NCBI GenBank assembly: GCA_009809945.1
Contig: WTPW01000314.1
Location: 17,706 to 81,705 of the forward strand
Source: Gigaspora margarita
Taxonomy: Eukaryota; Glomeromycota; Glomeromycetes; Diversisporales; Gigasporaceae
Length of the DNA stretch: 64,000 nucleotides
Reading direction: 5' to 3'
Part shown: positions 1-10,012 of the stretch, one piece after another
How the letters are laid out: each line of letters starts with the position of its first letter
How positions within the stretch are numbered: the first letter of the stretch is position 1
Translations under genes and position numbers: made by a program
Notes under the pieces: model-generated
Databases searched by the model: none
What the model was told of the DNA's origin: nothing
Seen by the model: only the letters and a program-made list of their open reading frames with translations

Positions 1-305
1 TTTTTTTTTTTTAATGTTAAAGGTGAGACCATGCTTTTATCTTTATTAGATTTAATAGAAACTTTTTACAAACAAAAATGTTCATCACTTAAATCTATTG
101 TTAAGAGTAAAAACCCAGACATATGTCTAAATATATTTAAATACTTATCTGCAGCCTAAACCTACCAGAGTGGCCAAGGCTCACCTAGATTTGGTTATAT
201 GAAAGGATGTCAGAGAAGTGTATTGAGTATTTAATCCATTTGGGAAGCCATGTTTCAATTTTATAAATAGAAGTTTGTATAGTAAGCTCATTGTTATTAG
301 AGGGG

Positions 306-830
306 TTATTTAATGTTGTATGAGTTAGTAAGTACTATCTTGGGGGAGTTGCGAAGATATAAACTGATCTTGAGATCTAGAAATACAATAGGGGATCCAA
401 ATGTTTGTATAGATTTGTTGATTAATATTAAGAAGTAATTGAATAGTAAGGGAACTAGCAGCTTTAATAGATTGGGTGTATTCACATATTGTGTATATGA
501 TTTCAAAGGGAATGAAACCTGATAAGGTAGAAAATAAAGAAGGTCTGTTTGAAAAATGATGAATCTGAAAACTATCCAGATTTATAATTTGGTTATAGAG
601 ATTTTCAGCATTAGCTTGTGAAATCTCTAGTTTGCTAGAGTTTAAAGTAGTATGCATTGAGTTTTTTATAATATTATACAGTGGTTCAAAGGAGGGACAG
701 ATAGCCCAATGTAGTATATTACTTGCATTGTGGCATATATGGCAGATATTAGGGTATGTGGGGTTTCTTTTATGTAGAACATGTGGAGCTGGAAGATCAT
801 CTAGGAGTAACTTAACTTAAGGGCTAAAGA
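306..830 (-). pseudogene. LINE ORF2 C-terminal tail with CCHC zinc knuckle, copy A
   Basis: This is the carboxy-terminal tail of the LINE polyprotein. On the minus strand around 690-760 it reads a Cys-x2-Cys-x7-His-x3-Cys cluster (CHIC, then HWAIC), the knuckle commonly found after RT or RNase H in I-like, R1-like and L1-like LINEs, where it is thought to bind template RNA. A further ~110 codons follow to the stop near 325. The frame does not run on cleanly from the RNase H above it: RNase H stops near 815 in one frame and the knuckle lies in another, so at least one frameshift separates them. An identical stretch lies 3124 bases to the right. Confidence 0.6.
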
Positions 831-905
831 TTGAAAACTATGAGAGAAGTTACAAATTTTTTGATTATTATCAATATAAAGCCAAGTAGCATTCCAGTTA
901 ATATG

Positions 906-1797
906 CTAAGAGATAGCTATCCATTTCTGGATACGGTTTTGTGATGACCAGAGTGCAGTTATATGTGCATAGCATATTGTTCTTATACTATGTCGAATAG
1001 AAAGTTCAATAGGAAGCTCATCAAGAAGAAGAGAGTGCTGAGGGTTATATATATTGTATGGGTTGAAAATGAGATAAGGTGCAATTTGGTGGCTACATGC
1101 TAGTTGATCAGCTTTGTTGTTAAATTCGTTGTTTTGATGAGCGGTAACTTTGTGAAATATAATATTAAGATTATATGATTTTGCAAAGTTTAATAGTGTA
1201 TTCCAAATAGGCCAATATGGAATGTTTAAGGATTTAGGGAGTGGTGTAGTGCTAATAAGATTGTTATATTTGGATATTACAAATTGAAAATCTGTAAAAA
1301 TTTGAATATTGCAATTTCTAGGTGCAGTGCAGATTGCAGACAAAATTGCTATAAGTTCAGCCTTAAAAGAGCAAGGCCAGAATTTGGTTTGTGCCTGAAA
1401 AGTATGTAGAATAGTAGTATTTTGTAGCTGTATCCAGCCTATGCCCATAGAGCATTGAGAGCTACTAAGATTAAGAACAGATCCATCAGTATAGAATATG
1501 AGTTCAGTTGAATTGTAGTTTTGATTGGCAATAGATTGAAGAGTATCAAGTGCAATACTAGATTGGAATATAGAAGGGATTAATGTAGAGNAGATTACAA
1601 TATTTGGTGAGGGTGGAATATGAATAGGGCTNCTGGTTGCAATAGAATAAACAAGATCTAGATGATTTGCATTTAGATTAATTGATTTGTCAGAATTAAT
1701 TCTACCAAAAAATTTCGTAGCATGACTGGTAGGTATAAAGATAGTGCACTTATTTGCAATAGTATTTGAATTGAGAGAACAATTAGAACATGGGGAT
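906..1797 (-). CDS. LINE RNase H domain, copy A (partial, contains two N codons)
   Basis: RNase H domain of the LINE polyprotein, which degrades the RNA strand during retrotransposition. All catalytic positions are visible in one frame: YTDG, AELIA, FTDF, TAHQ and KADQLA. The only differences from copy B at 4030-4921 are single N positions at 1591 and 1632, where copy B has ordinary bases. The open frame seems to start with a Met, but that start lies inside the MITE at 1798-2093; the true LINE reading continues on the far side of the MITE. The domain is therefore internal to a larger polyprotein. Confidence 0.8.
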
Positions 1798-2093
1798 AGG
1801 ACCCCGGACATCTTTGATATAGGTCATAACTGAATTTTGGCCAATTTTGACCTAATTTGCTGAAAATGTCAAAATCTATTTACTTAAATAACTTCCGATC
1901 CAGTTATCAGAATTGAATGAACTTTTTTTGTTAGATGCGCCTCACTGAGAGCTTCATTTTAAAAAAAGTTCATTCAAATTGGACCACTGGATGCCAAGAT
2001 AATTGCCAAAAACTGTTTTTTTGCTTCTCAAATTTCGGGGGTTTTTGCTGAATTGCATAACGTATGACCTCTGTACTATATGTCCGGGGTCCT
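1798..2093. mobile_element. 296-bp MITE inside the LINE (copy A)
   Basis: Terminal inverted repeats read AGGACCCCGGACAT at the left and its complement at the right. An 8-bp target duplication, atggggat, flanks it at 1790-1797 and 2094-2101. Eight-base duplications fit the hAT superfamily, but the ends are not the usual hAT ends, so the family is open. The interior is itself an imperfect foldback: gttcattcaaattggacc on the right arm mirrors the left arm. It has no coding capacity. Two more copies lie at 4922-5217 (part of the LINE duplication) and 37557-37855 (independent insertion). Confidence 0.9.
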
Positions 2094-3388
2094 ATGGGGA
2101 TGTAGTAGTAGGTGATAATGGGTATAAGCTTGTAAATTGTTCTTCAATAGAGCATTGCCAATGAGTTATTAAAGTATAATCTGATATAGTATGCTTTTTG
2201 CGTGCTTTACCTAAGATAATTTGATTATCCAAAATAGTAATTAGCTATGGTTTAGTGTGTTTAAATGAATGTCCAGTAGTATAACTATAATAGTTAGCTT
2301 GTGGTAAATTAAAATATGCATATATAGTTCGTTCATATGAATGGCTAGTGACTTTATCTTCCAACAAAGTAAACCATAAAGGAATTCTTCCCTTTGGAAT
2401 TTTGTTAAGTCGGGGTGAAATATGTTTCCAGTCGAGCAGATGTAAGTTGTCAAAAGTAGTGAGTTGTTCCAAAAAAGAGAAGATGGTGGTGTCAGATTTG
2501 TTTTTCAAAGGTAGAGTATTTTGGGTGTGAGGATAGGATAGATTCTAAAGATACAGCTCCTTCTTTAATTGTAAAAGGGAAATGCCAGTTTGTATTAGGA
2601 CTAATTATACAATTAAGATGTTTAAACAATAGAACAATTTTGAAATTTGTGGTATGTCTATTAGGACTATCAATTATAGGATTGGGATGTGAAAAGATAC
2701 TAATAGGTGACCAAAGGTTATTTTGGATTTGCTGAACTCGAATGTGGGTTGTAGTTCCAAGTAGGTCATTATTGTTTAATCATTTAATGAAGTTAGATAT
2801 ATGATGTTGAAGTTGAATATCCCGGATATTCTTAATATTATAGATTTGAAGGTGGAGCAATGTACTAGTAGGAATAGTTCGACTAAGTTTGGCTTTATGT
2901 TTGCCCAAACATATGATGTTTAAGAATTTTGTTACATATAGATCTGTTAAGAACTATATTTTGTAGTTGATATTCAATAGTTGGGATAATCACAGTATTA
3001 ATAATATATCTAGCATGAGTATCAGTAATTTGTTTTGTTTTGGTAATATTAATAAGTTGATAAGACTCAGCAAATATTAGTTGTGTTTGTTGGGTTTGCT
3101 TGTTGTTGAGTGTAAACCAACATCCAAGCAATTTAAAAGGTTGTTGAAGTGGCCAAAGAGACCTGGCTTGGTTATTAAAGGTTATGGGAGAATAGTTATT
3201 TGGTTTGCTATTTGTTGATAGAATTGATTTAGATGGATTAACCTGAATATTGGCTATGGTATAAAAAGATTCAGCAATTGAAATTATATTGGCAAGCTCA
3301 TTACGAGAGGAAGCAATCCACAAAGTATCATCCATATAGGCTAATACTGAGCAGTGTGTTTTAATGTTTTCTTTGGTATAGCTTTTAA
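2094..3388 (-). pseudogene. LINE RT C-terminal and linker region, copy A
   Basis: Minus-strand continuation of the LINE polyprotein between the MITE and the N at 3389. Residues near 3335-2895 carry the end of the RT palm and thumb, beginning right at YMDDTLW. The stretch 2094-2530 is the linker between RT and RNase H. Open stretches are in more than one frame, so this linker is broken. It equals 5218-6512 of copy B. Confidence 0.65.
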
Positions 3389-3429
3389 NAATAGAAGTTT
3401 GTATAGTAAGCTCATTGTTATTAGAGGGG

Positions 3430-3954
3430 TTATTTAATGTTGTATGAGTTAGTAAGTACTATCTTGGGGGAGTTGCGAAGATATAAACTGATCTTGAGAT
3501 CTAGAAATACAATAGGGGATCCAAATGTTTGTATAGATTTGTTGATTAATATTAAGAAGTAATTGAATAGTAAGGGAACTAGCAGCTTTAATAGATTGGG
3601 TGTATTCACATATTGTGTATATGATTTCAAAGGGAATGAAACCTGATAAGGTAGAAAATAAAGAAGGTCTGTTTGAAAAATGATGAATCTGAAAACTATC
3701 CAGATTTATAATTTGGTTATAGAGATTTTCAGCATTAGCTTGTGAAATCTCTAGTTTGCTAGAGTTTAAAGTAGTATGCATTGAGTTTTTTATAATATTA
3801 TACAGTGGTTCAAAGGAGGGACAGATAGCCCAATGTAGTATATTACTTGCATTGTGGCATATATGGCAGATATTAGGGTATGTGGGGTTTCTTTTATGTA
3901 GAACATGTGGAGCTGGAAGATCATCTAGGAGTAACTTAACTTAAGGGCTAAAGA
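3430..3954 (-). pseudogene. LINE ORF2 C-terminal tail with CCHC zinc knuckle, copy B
   Basis: Base-for-base the same as 306-830: CHIC...HWAIC knuckle followed by about 110 codons. It sits downstream of the RNase H in the same LINE but in a shifted frame. Confidence 0.6.
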
Positions 3955-4029
3955 TTGAAAACTATGAGAGAAGTTACAAATTTTTTGATTATTATCAATA
4001 TAAAGCCAAGTAGCATTCCAGTTAATATG

Positions 4030-4921
4030 CTAAGAGATAGCTATCCATTTCTGGATACGGTTTTGTGATGACCAGAGTGCAGTTATATGTGCATAGCATA
4101 TTGTTCTTATACTATGTCGAATAGAAAGTTCAATAGGAAGCTCATCAAGAAGAAGAGAGTGCTGAGGGTTATATATATTGTATGGGTTGAAAATGAGATA
4201 AGGTGCAATTTGGTGGCTACATGCTAGTTGATCAGCTTTGTTGTTAAATTCGTTGTTTTGATGAGCGGTAACTTTGTGAAATATAATATTAAGATTATAT
4301 GATTTTGCAAAGTTTAATAGTGTATTCCAAATAGGCCAATATGGAATGTTTAAGGATTTAGGGAGTGGTGTAGTGCTAATAAGATTGTTATATTTGGATA
4401 TTACAAATTGAAAATCTGTAAAAATTTGAATATTGCAATTTCTAGGTGCAGTGCAGATTGCAGACAAAATTGCTATAAGTTCAGCCTTAAAAGAGCAAGG
4501 CCAGAATTTGGTTTGTGCCTGAAAAGTATGTAGAATAGTAGTATTTTGTAGCTGTATCCAGCCTATGCCCATAGAGCATTGAGAGCTACTAAGATTAAGA
4601 ACAGATCCATCAGTATAGAATATGAGTTCAGTTGAATTGTAGTTTTGATTGGCAATAGATTGAAGAGTATCAAGTGCAATACTAGATTGGAATATAGAAG
4701 GGATTAATGTAGAGGAGATTACAATATTTGGTGAGGGTGGAATATGAATAGGGCTTCTGGTTGCAATAGAATAAACAAGATCTAGATGATTTGCATTTAG
4801 ATTAATTGATTTGTCAGAATTAATTCTACCAAAAAATTTCGTAGCATGACTGGTAGGTATAAAGATAGTGCACTTATTTGCAATAGTATTTGAATTGAGA
4901 GAACAATTAGAACATGGGGAT
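4030..4921 (-). CDS. LINE RNase H domain, copy B
   Basis: RNase H domain of the LINE polyprotein. Counting from the apparent Met at 4935 the catalytic set is D109 (YTDGS), E152 (AELIA), D174 (FTDF), H225 (TAHQ) and D235 (KADQLA), all present, so this domain looks enzymatically complete. The first seven residues come from the MITE end, so the true domain belongs to a longer polyprotein interrupted there. It stops near 4030 with the zinc-knuckle tail continuing in another frame. Confidence 0.85.
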
Positions 4922-5217
4922 AGGACCCCGGACATCTTTGATATAGGTCATAACTGAATTTTGGCCAATTTTGACCTAATTTGCTGAAAATGTCAAAATC
5001 TATTTACTTAAATAACTTCCGATCCAGTTATCAGAATTGAATGAACTTTTTTTGTTAGATGCGCCTCACTGAGAGCTTCATTTTAAAAAAAGTTCATTCA
5101 AATTGGACCACTGGATGCCAAGATAATTGCCAAAAACTGTTTTTTTGCTTCTCAAATTTCGGGGGTTTTTGCTGAATTGCATAACGTATGACCTCTGTAC
5201 TATATGTCCGGGGTCCT
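4922..5217. mobile_element. 296-bp MITE inside the LINE (copy B)
   Basis: Same element, same insertion point and same 8-bp duplication (atggggat, 4914-4921 and 5218-5225) as at 1798-2093. Both LINE copies carrying it at the same site shows the MITE was inserted before the duplication, or that only one real copy exists. Confidence 0.9.
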
Positions 5218-6018
5218 ATGGGGATGTAGTAGTAGGTGATAATGGGTATAAGCTTGTAAATTGTTCTTCAATAGAGCATTGCCAATGAGTTATTAAAGTA
5301 TAATCTGATATAGTATGCTTTTTGCGTGCTTTACCTAAGATAATTTGATTATCCAAAATAGTAATTAGCTATGGTTTAGTGTGTTTAAATGAATGTCCAG
5401 TAGTATAACTATAATAGTTAGCTTGTGGTAAATTAAAATATGCATATATAGTTCGTTCATATGAATGGCTAGTGACTTTATCTTCCAACAAAGTAAACCA
5501 TAAAGGAATTCTTCCCTTTGGAATTTTGTTAAGTCGGGGTGAAATATGTTTCCAGTCGAGCAGATGTAAGTTGTCAAAAGTAGTGAGTTGTTCCAAAAAA
5601 GAGAAGATGGTGGTGTCAGATTTGTTTTTCAAAGGTAGAGTATTTTGGGTGTGAGGATAGGATAGATTCTAAAGATACAGCTCCTTCTTTAATTGTAAAA
5701 GGGAAATGCCAGTTTGTATTAGGACTAATTATACAATTAAGATGTTTAAACAATAGAACAATTTTGAAATTTGTGGTATGTCTATTAGGACTATCAATTA
5801 TAGGATTGGGATGTGAAAAGATACTAATAGGTGACCAAAGGTTATTTTGGATTTGCTGAACTCGAATGTGGGTTGTAGTTCCAAGTAGGTCATTATTGTT
5901 TAATCATTTAATGAAGTTAGATATATGATGTTGAAGTTGAATATCCCGGATATTCTTAATATTATAGATTTGAAGGTGGAGCAATGTACTAGTAGGAATA
6001 GTTCGACTAAGTTTGGCT

Positions 6019-6942
6019 TTATGTTTGCCCAAACATATGATGTTTAAGAATTTTGTTACATATAGATCTGTTAAGAACTATATTTTGTAGTTGATATTCA
6101 ATAGTTGGGATAATCACAGTATTAATAATATATCTAGCATGAGTATCAGTAATTTGTTTTGTTTTGGTAATATTAATAAGTTGATAAGACTCAGCAAATA
6201 TTAGTTGTGTTTGTTGGGTTTGCTTGTTGTTGAGTGTAAACCAACATCCAAGCAATTTAAAAGGTTGTTGAAGTGGCCAAAGAGACCTGGCTTGGTTATT
6301 AAAGGTTATGGGAGAATAGTTATTTGGTTTGCTATTTGTTGATAGAATTGATTTAGATGGATTAACCTGAATATTGGCTATGGTATAAAAAGATTCAGCA
6401 ATTGAAATTATATTGGCAAGCTCATTACGAGAGGAAGCAATCCACAAAGTATCATCCATATAGGCTAATACTGAGCAGTGTGTTTTAATGTTTTCTTTGG
6501 TATAGCTTTTAAGATTTGTTATCCAAGAAGTTTCAGTGCTATAGCCAGGTGAGTTGGTATAAATATAGGTAATGAGAGGATCATAATAAATCCGGCATAG
6601 AAGAGGAGTAATAGTTTCACCTTGATCAATGCCATTTTGAACCTGATAAGGTAATGTAAGACCAAGATTGGTAATGACTTGGTTTTGCCTATTAACTAGT
6701 AAATCAGTAAGAATATTGACAATACTAATTGGTAAAGCAAGTTGGTGAAGAGCTTGTTTAAGTAAGGTAAAGTTTACAGAATCATAAGCCTTGCTCATGT
6801 CTTGGGATAGAATCCAAATTTCTTTATAGTTGCAGTTAGCATCTTTGATTAAGTTGTTTAAAATATGTATAGGGATAGAAGTACTATTGCCTAGAAGGGC
6901 TACATAGTTGTAAGATGAAAGGATAGGGTATTGTGAGAACAC
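6019..6942 (-). CDS. LINE reverse transcriptase, palm and thumb
   Basis: A 307-residue open stretch holding the core of the RT that copies the LINE RNA into DNA at a nicked target. Motif A is SQDMSKAYDSV (D48, D54), the GIDQGE block follows at 104-109, and the catalytic YMDD box is at residues 161-164. The C-terminal part carries the thumb. It is preceded after a short gap by the RT fingers in the next open stretch (7075-8244), with a break between them around 6950-7075, and is followed by the linker to RNase H. Confidence 0.85.
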   Translation of the reverse strand: MFSQYPILSSYNYVALLGNSTSIPIHILNNLIKDANCNYKEIWILSQDMSKAYDSVNFTLLKQALHQLALPISIVNILTDLLVNRQNQVITNLGLTLPYQVQNGIDQGETITPLLCRIYYDPLITYIYTNSPGYSTETSWITNLKSYTKENIKTHCSVLAYMDDTLWIASSRNELANIISIAESFYTIANIQVNPSKSILSTNSKPNNYSPITFNNQARSLWPLQQPFKLLGCWFTLNNKQTQQTQLIFAESYQLINITKTKQITDTHARYIINTVIIPTIEYQLQNIVLNRSICNKILKHHMFGQT

Positions 6943-7074
6943 TTGATTGAGTCGATTAGTAAGGATTTTGGTATATAATTTTTGGGTATGTTCAATAAGA
7001 CTAATAGGACGAGTAAGATTTAAATTGCCATCAAATGTATTGTTTTTAGGAATAGGAAAAATTCTTCCATGTTT

Positions 7075-8244
7075 CTATAATTTAGGTATTTGACCTTTAG
7101 AAAGACATTGGTTAAATAAAACAGTAAGTGAAATAATACAAGTATGGCTGAGATGTTTGATCATCTCATTACTTATGCCTGTAGGCCCACAGGCTTTGCT
7201 ATTTGGAAGCTTGGCAATTGTTTGCAAAACTTCATCTTCTGTAATAGGGGAAGTAAGTGAGGTATACCAGCTAGAATTAATATGAGGAAGTGGAGTATAA
7301 TGTTGTTGCCAAAAGTTATTAAAAATAGTTTGGTTTGTTGGTCTATAAGTTGTCCAGTTATGAAAATATGATTGAATATGTTCTTTAATTGTGATAGAAT
7401 TGGTTATTAATTGATTTTCAAGTTTAATATTAGTGAAATGAACAGGAGGTTGATATCGATCCAGAATACTCTTAATAGCTTGTGAAGGTTTAGAAACAAG
7501 AGTTTCACATCTTCTCTCTAAAGCTTGATTGATTTGCTGGCAAAGAAGGAGTGAGTGCTCGAGATGGTATGCATGATAAATCTGTTTCCATATATTATAA
7601 GCATGTTGAAGCCAGGAATAAATATGGGTTGAGTCAAGTGATATAAGGGATTGAAGATTACTTTTGGTATAGGAATTGATAAGTGATATATGAGAGTTGA
7701 TATGTGGCAAATAAAGATTAATATTGCTTTTAATAGTTTTAATTAAATGGCCAAGTTTTTTTAGTCCTGTATGAAGAGCAGTACAATGTGGTGTATACTT
7801 GTGATTGTAACTTTGCTTTCGAGAAATTTTGTTAGGTATTGTTTGAATTGCAGCTTGTATAATACAGTGCTGGATTTTGTGCCAAATAGTATTAATATTC
7901 TCTTGAGTATCATTTGATAGTAGAATATTGTGTTGTCTAAATAGACCAGTACAATGTTCTGAAAATTCAGCCCATTTGTCTATTGACATAGCTTTGTTGT
8001 CAAAGATTCGGCGACTAATTCCAGTATGGAGGCGTTGAGGCTTAGTATAGGCATTAGGAAATGTCCATGATGTAGTAAGTATAAGATGATCACTAGAAGT
8101 ACTAGTGTGACTATTATCTAGATTGTATGATAGAAGAAATTGTATATTAAATGAATCAGTCCAAATATAGTCGATTCTACTAGAACTTGTATTGTTTGAC
8201 CATGTGTGGTGTGTATTGTTTAGATGTGCTCCAATATCAAACAT
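7075..8244 (-). CDS. LINE endonuclease C-terminus plus RT N-terminus
   Basis: A 389-residue open stretch. Residues 22-28 read SRIDYIW and 51-53 read SDH, the conserved C-terminal motifs of APE-type endonucleases that nick the target. The last ~80 residues carry the RT entry block with ACGPTGISNEMI, the fingers motif of LINE RTs. Between them is the usual poorly conserved spacer. It joins the N-terminal endonuclease part with a change of frame near 8240 and the RT palm with a break near 7075. Confidence 0.82.
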   Translation of the reverse strand: MFDIGAHLNNTHHTWSNNTSSSRIDYIWTDSFNIQFLLSYNLDNSHTSTSSDHLILTTSWTFPNAYTKPQRLHTGISRRIFDNKAMSIDKWAEFSEHCTGLFRQHNILLSNDTQENINTIWHKIQHCIIQAAIQTIPNKISRKQSYNHKYTPHCTALHTGLKKLGHLIKTIKSNINLYLPHINSHISLINSYTKSNLQSLISLDSTHIYSWLQHAYNIWKQIYHAYHLEHSLLLCQQINQALERRCETLVSKPSQAIKSILDRYQPPVHFTNIKLENQLITNSITIKEHIQSYFHNWTTYRPTNQTIFNNFWQQHYTPLPHINSSWYTSLTSPITEDEVLQTIAKLPNSKACGPTGISNEMIKHLSHTCIISLTVLFNQCLSKGQIPKL

Positions 8245-8757
8245 GTTTGTTCGATGTGAAAAGTTGATAAGTTTGTATTTAGATGATGAACTAAAGGTAT
8301 TGTCTTGTATATTAAATCACCAAGAATAATAGGATGAAGGTTTAGTTGTTTAGCTTGATGTATCCAGTTAATAATAGTATTTTGTGTATTAGCTCTTTTT
8401 GTCATATCTGTTGAGGAAAGATAAACTAAGATAATTCGTAATTTAATATTACTTTTGAAAAATAGATCTAATGCAATAGCTCCATCTGGATAAGTAAGAC
8501 AGCTATGTACATGAGGTTTGAGGTGATTGCGAATCATAATTGCAGTACCTTCTGCTGAGTTATCTAAATTGGCCCAGTAGTAGGTAAATAAACTATTATT
8601 GCAAAAGAAAAGCTTAGTTTTATGTGAGATTTTGGTTTCAGTGATAAATGCAATAGAGATATTGTGGTTGATACAGTAATCTTGTCAGATTTGTCCTTAG
8701 AGGCTATATTAAAGCCTCTGACATTATGAGTAGCTATATTAAGATGTAGATCCCGAG
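8220..8757 (-). pseudogene. LINE endonuclease N-terminal half
   Basis: On the minus strand near 8757-8700 it reads HLNIATHNVRGFN, the N-terminal metal-binding block (xxNxRG) of APE endonucleases. Near 8650-8620 comes IAFITETKI, with the catalytic Glu. Further on is the LGDL block, where families usually have GDxN. A one-base shift near 8690 and another frame change near 8240 break it into pieces. Confidence 0.72.
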
Positions 8758-8759
8758 TA

Positions 8760-9327
8760 TTTGGCTCTGTAGAAGAAGAAGTATAGAGTTGGAAGTGCTT
8801 TAAGATAGTATGAGTAGATGTTGGACTTGGTGTTGAATAGCTTGATATTGTGGATTTGAGTAGAATTTTGTAACAGTATGGTAAGTCTTCAAATGCTAAT
8901 AATGAGTGGTTAGATAGAGGACAGGGTTCATAGAGTAAATATATATGTGCCTCTTTATAATCTAGTGTTTTGTTTGTATAAATAGATATTTTGATAACTG
9001 TGGGAAATAAAATTCTGGGTAGTTGTATTGTATATAATTTAAGAATGACTCGATGGTTTGTGATGATAATAGAGTAGGTAGTTTGTAGTACTGGAGAAAT
9101 TTGTTATAGCAAGTATCTGGAATAATTGTTGTATTTGATATTGATATAATTTGTTTAGATTGTACCTCAGCAGGATGTGATGCATTGGTAGCTGAGATGA
9201 AGGATTGTTCTTCTATGAAATCGCTCGCCATTTGAAGCTCGGTTCTCATAGCTGCACAGGATACCAAAGCCTGCCCTGTACGTTGGGTCTGGCCATTATT
9301 AACTTGGTCTTCTGTGTAAATAGGCTT
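8760..9327 (-). pseudogene. LINE polyprotein N-terminal region
   Basis: The reading frame upstream of the endonuclease extends from about 9327 to 8962 and, after a frame change near 8965, on to the endonuclease start. It is Ser/Thr- and Gln-rich with no domain that I recognise. The open frame extends above the Met at 9267, so that Met is not needed as a start; the true start has been lost where the foldback element begins at 9328. Confidence 0.5.
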
Positions 9328-9497
9328 ACCTGCTAAACAATTTTACTTAGGCATAAAGTTAGAATTAATTAATAAAATTTTGTAAATCATAAGATTTCAT
9401 ATAATTCTATTAATAAAATTCTATAAAATCTTGTGATTCGCAAGATTTCACTAATTAATTCTAACTTAATGCACTAAGTAAACTTATTTAGCACCTA
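9328..9497. mobile_element. Foldback MITE, unit 1
   Basis: About 170 bp that folds on itself: left arm ...acttag/gcataaagttagaattaat and right arm attaattctaacttaatgcactaagt. The very AT-rich centre has alternating ataaaattt and aaattttat blocks. A sister copy lies at 9655-9830 in the same orientation. No coding capacity. Confidence 0.75.
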
Positions 9498-9654
9498 AAA
9501 ATACATTAAATTGGCCAGTTGCTTTTTATTTTACATGAAATTTGGAGAATAGATGCTTAAATTTGACTTTTTTGATCAAAAATCCAAAATTCTGCATCTA
9601 TTCTCTAAATTTTAAGTAACATAAAAATAATTCTGCTGATTTGATGCATTTTTA
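9498..9654. repeat. Palindromic spacer between two foldback units
   Basis: The stretch between the two foldbacks is itself an imperfect inverted repeat: its ends read cctaaaaatacat and atgcatttttagg, and near the centre ggagaatagatgc mirrors gcatctattctct. It may be a third, independent foldback, or the centre of one larger composite element made of all three. Confidence 0.6.
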
Positions 9655-9830
9655 GGTTCTGAATAACTTTACTTAGTGCATAAAGTTAGAATTAATTAAT
9701 AAAATTTTGTGAATTATAAGATTTTATAAAATTTTATTAATAAAATTTCATAAAATCTTATAATTCATAAAATTTTACTAATTAATTCTAAAAACTTGCA
9801 CTAAGTAAACTTGTTCAGCACCAAAAATAC
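9655..9830. mobile_element. Foldback MITE, unit 2
   Basis: Second copy of the 170-bp foldback, with arms acttagtgcataaagttaga and its near complement ending actaagtaaacttgttcag. It differs from unit 1 by scattered substitutions. Confidence 0.75.
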
Positions 9831-9845
9831 ATATAACTATATTTG

Positions 9846-10012
9846 AACCCGGACCAGTTTGCAAACTTTAAACCGGATCTGGACCGAACTTATACTTGAG
9901 TCTAAGTCTGGTTCGAAGTCCGAAATTAGTAAAATTTAGAGTCTGAGTCCGGTTCGATCCCAGACTGAACCCAGACCAGTCTGAGCCTGAACTGAACCTA
10001 GGAGCCCTAACT
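9846..10012. repeat. Degenerate GGTTCGG-type short tandem repeat
   Basis: A GC-richer island made of variants of gaacccggacca and its complement on both strands. It ends inside the LINE relic to its right. A much more decayed version of the same kind of repeat, with C to T changes throughout, occurs at 31945-32115. Confidence 0.7.

Larger units (their letters stand above)
1..3388 (-). mobile_element. LINE, 3' part, copy A (truncated at an N joint)
   Basis: This is the downstream half of a minus-strand LINE. The window opens on a run of T that reads as a poly-A tail on the minus strand, followed by about 250 bases of 3' UTR that occur only here. From 266 to 3388 the sequence is the same as 3390-6512 apart from a few N positions. 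Going upstream along the LINE it holds the zinc-knuckle tail (about 306-830), RNase H (906-1797), a MITE (1798-2093) and the C-terminal part of the reverse transcriptase up to the YMDD motif near 3335. The upstream RT and endonuclease are missing because the copy stops at the single N at 3389. Identity to copy B is so high that either a very recent tandem duplication or an assembly error explains it. Confidence 0.85.
3390..9327 (-). mobile_element. LINE with EN, RT, RNase H and zinc knuckle, copy B
   Basis: This is the longer copy of the minus-strand LINE. In reading order it has an N-terminal segment (9327-8760), APE-type endonuclease (about 8760-8050), reverse transcriptase (about 7300-6000), RT/RNase H linker, MITE, RNase H (4921-4030) and CCHC tail (about 3950-3430). 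The EN-RT-RNH order matches the I/Tad/R1/LOA group of LINEs; I cannot place the clade without a tree. The 5' end is cut at about 9328, where a foldback MITE begins, and its own 3' UTR is absent because copy A follows directly. A handful of frameshifts and stops interrupt it, so it is inactive as it stands, though its RNase H and much of RT are still open. Confidence 0.88.

Noticed and set aside
2348-2530. 60-residue plus-strand ORF inside the LINE (also at 5472-5654)
   Set aside because: It is antisense to LINE coding sequence and exists in both copies only because the DNA is duplicated.
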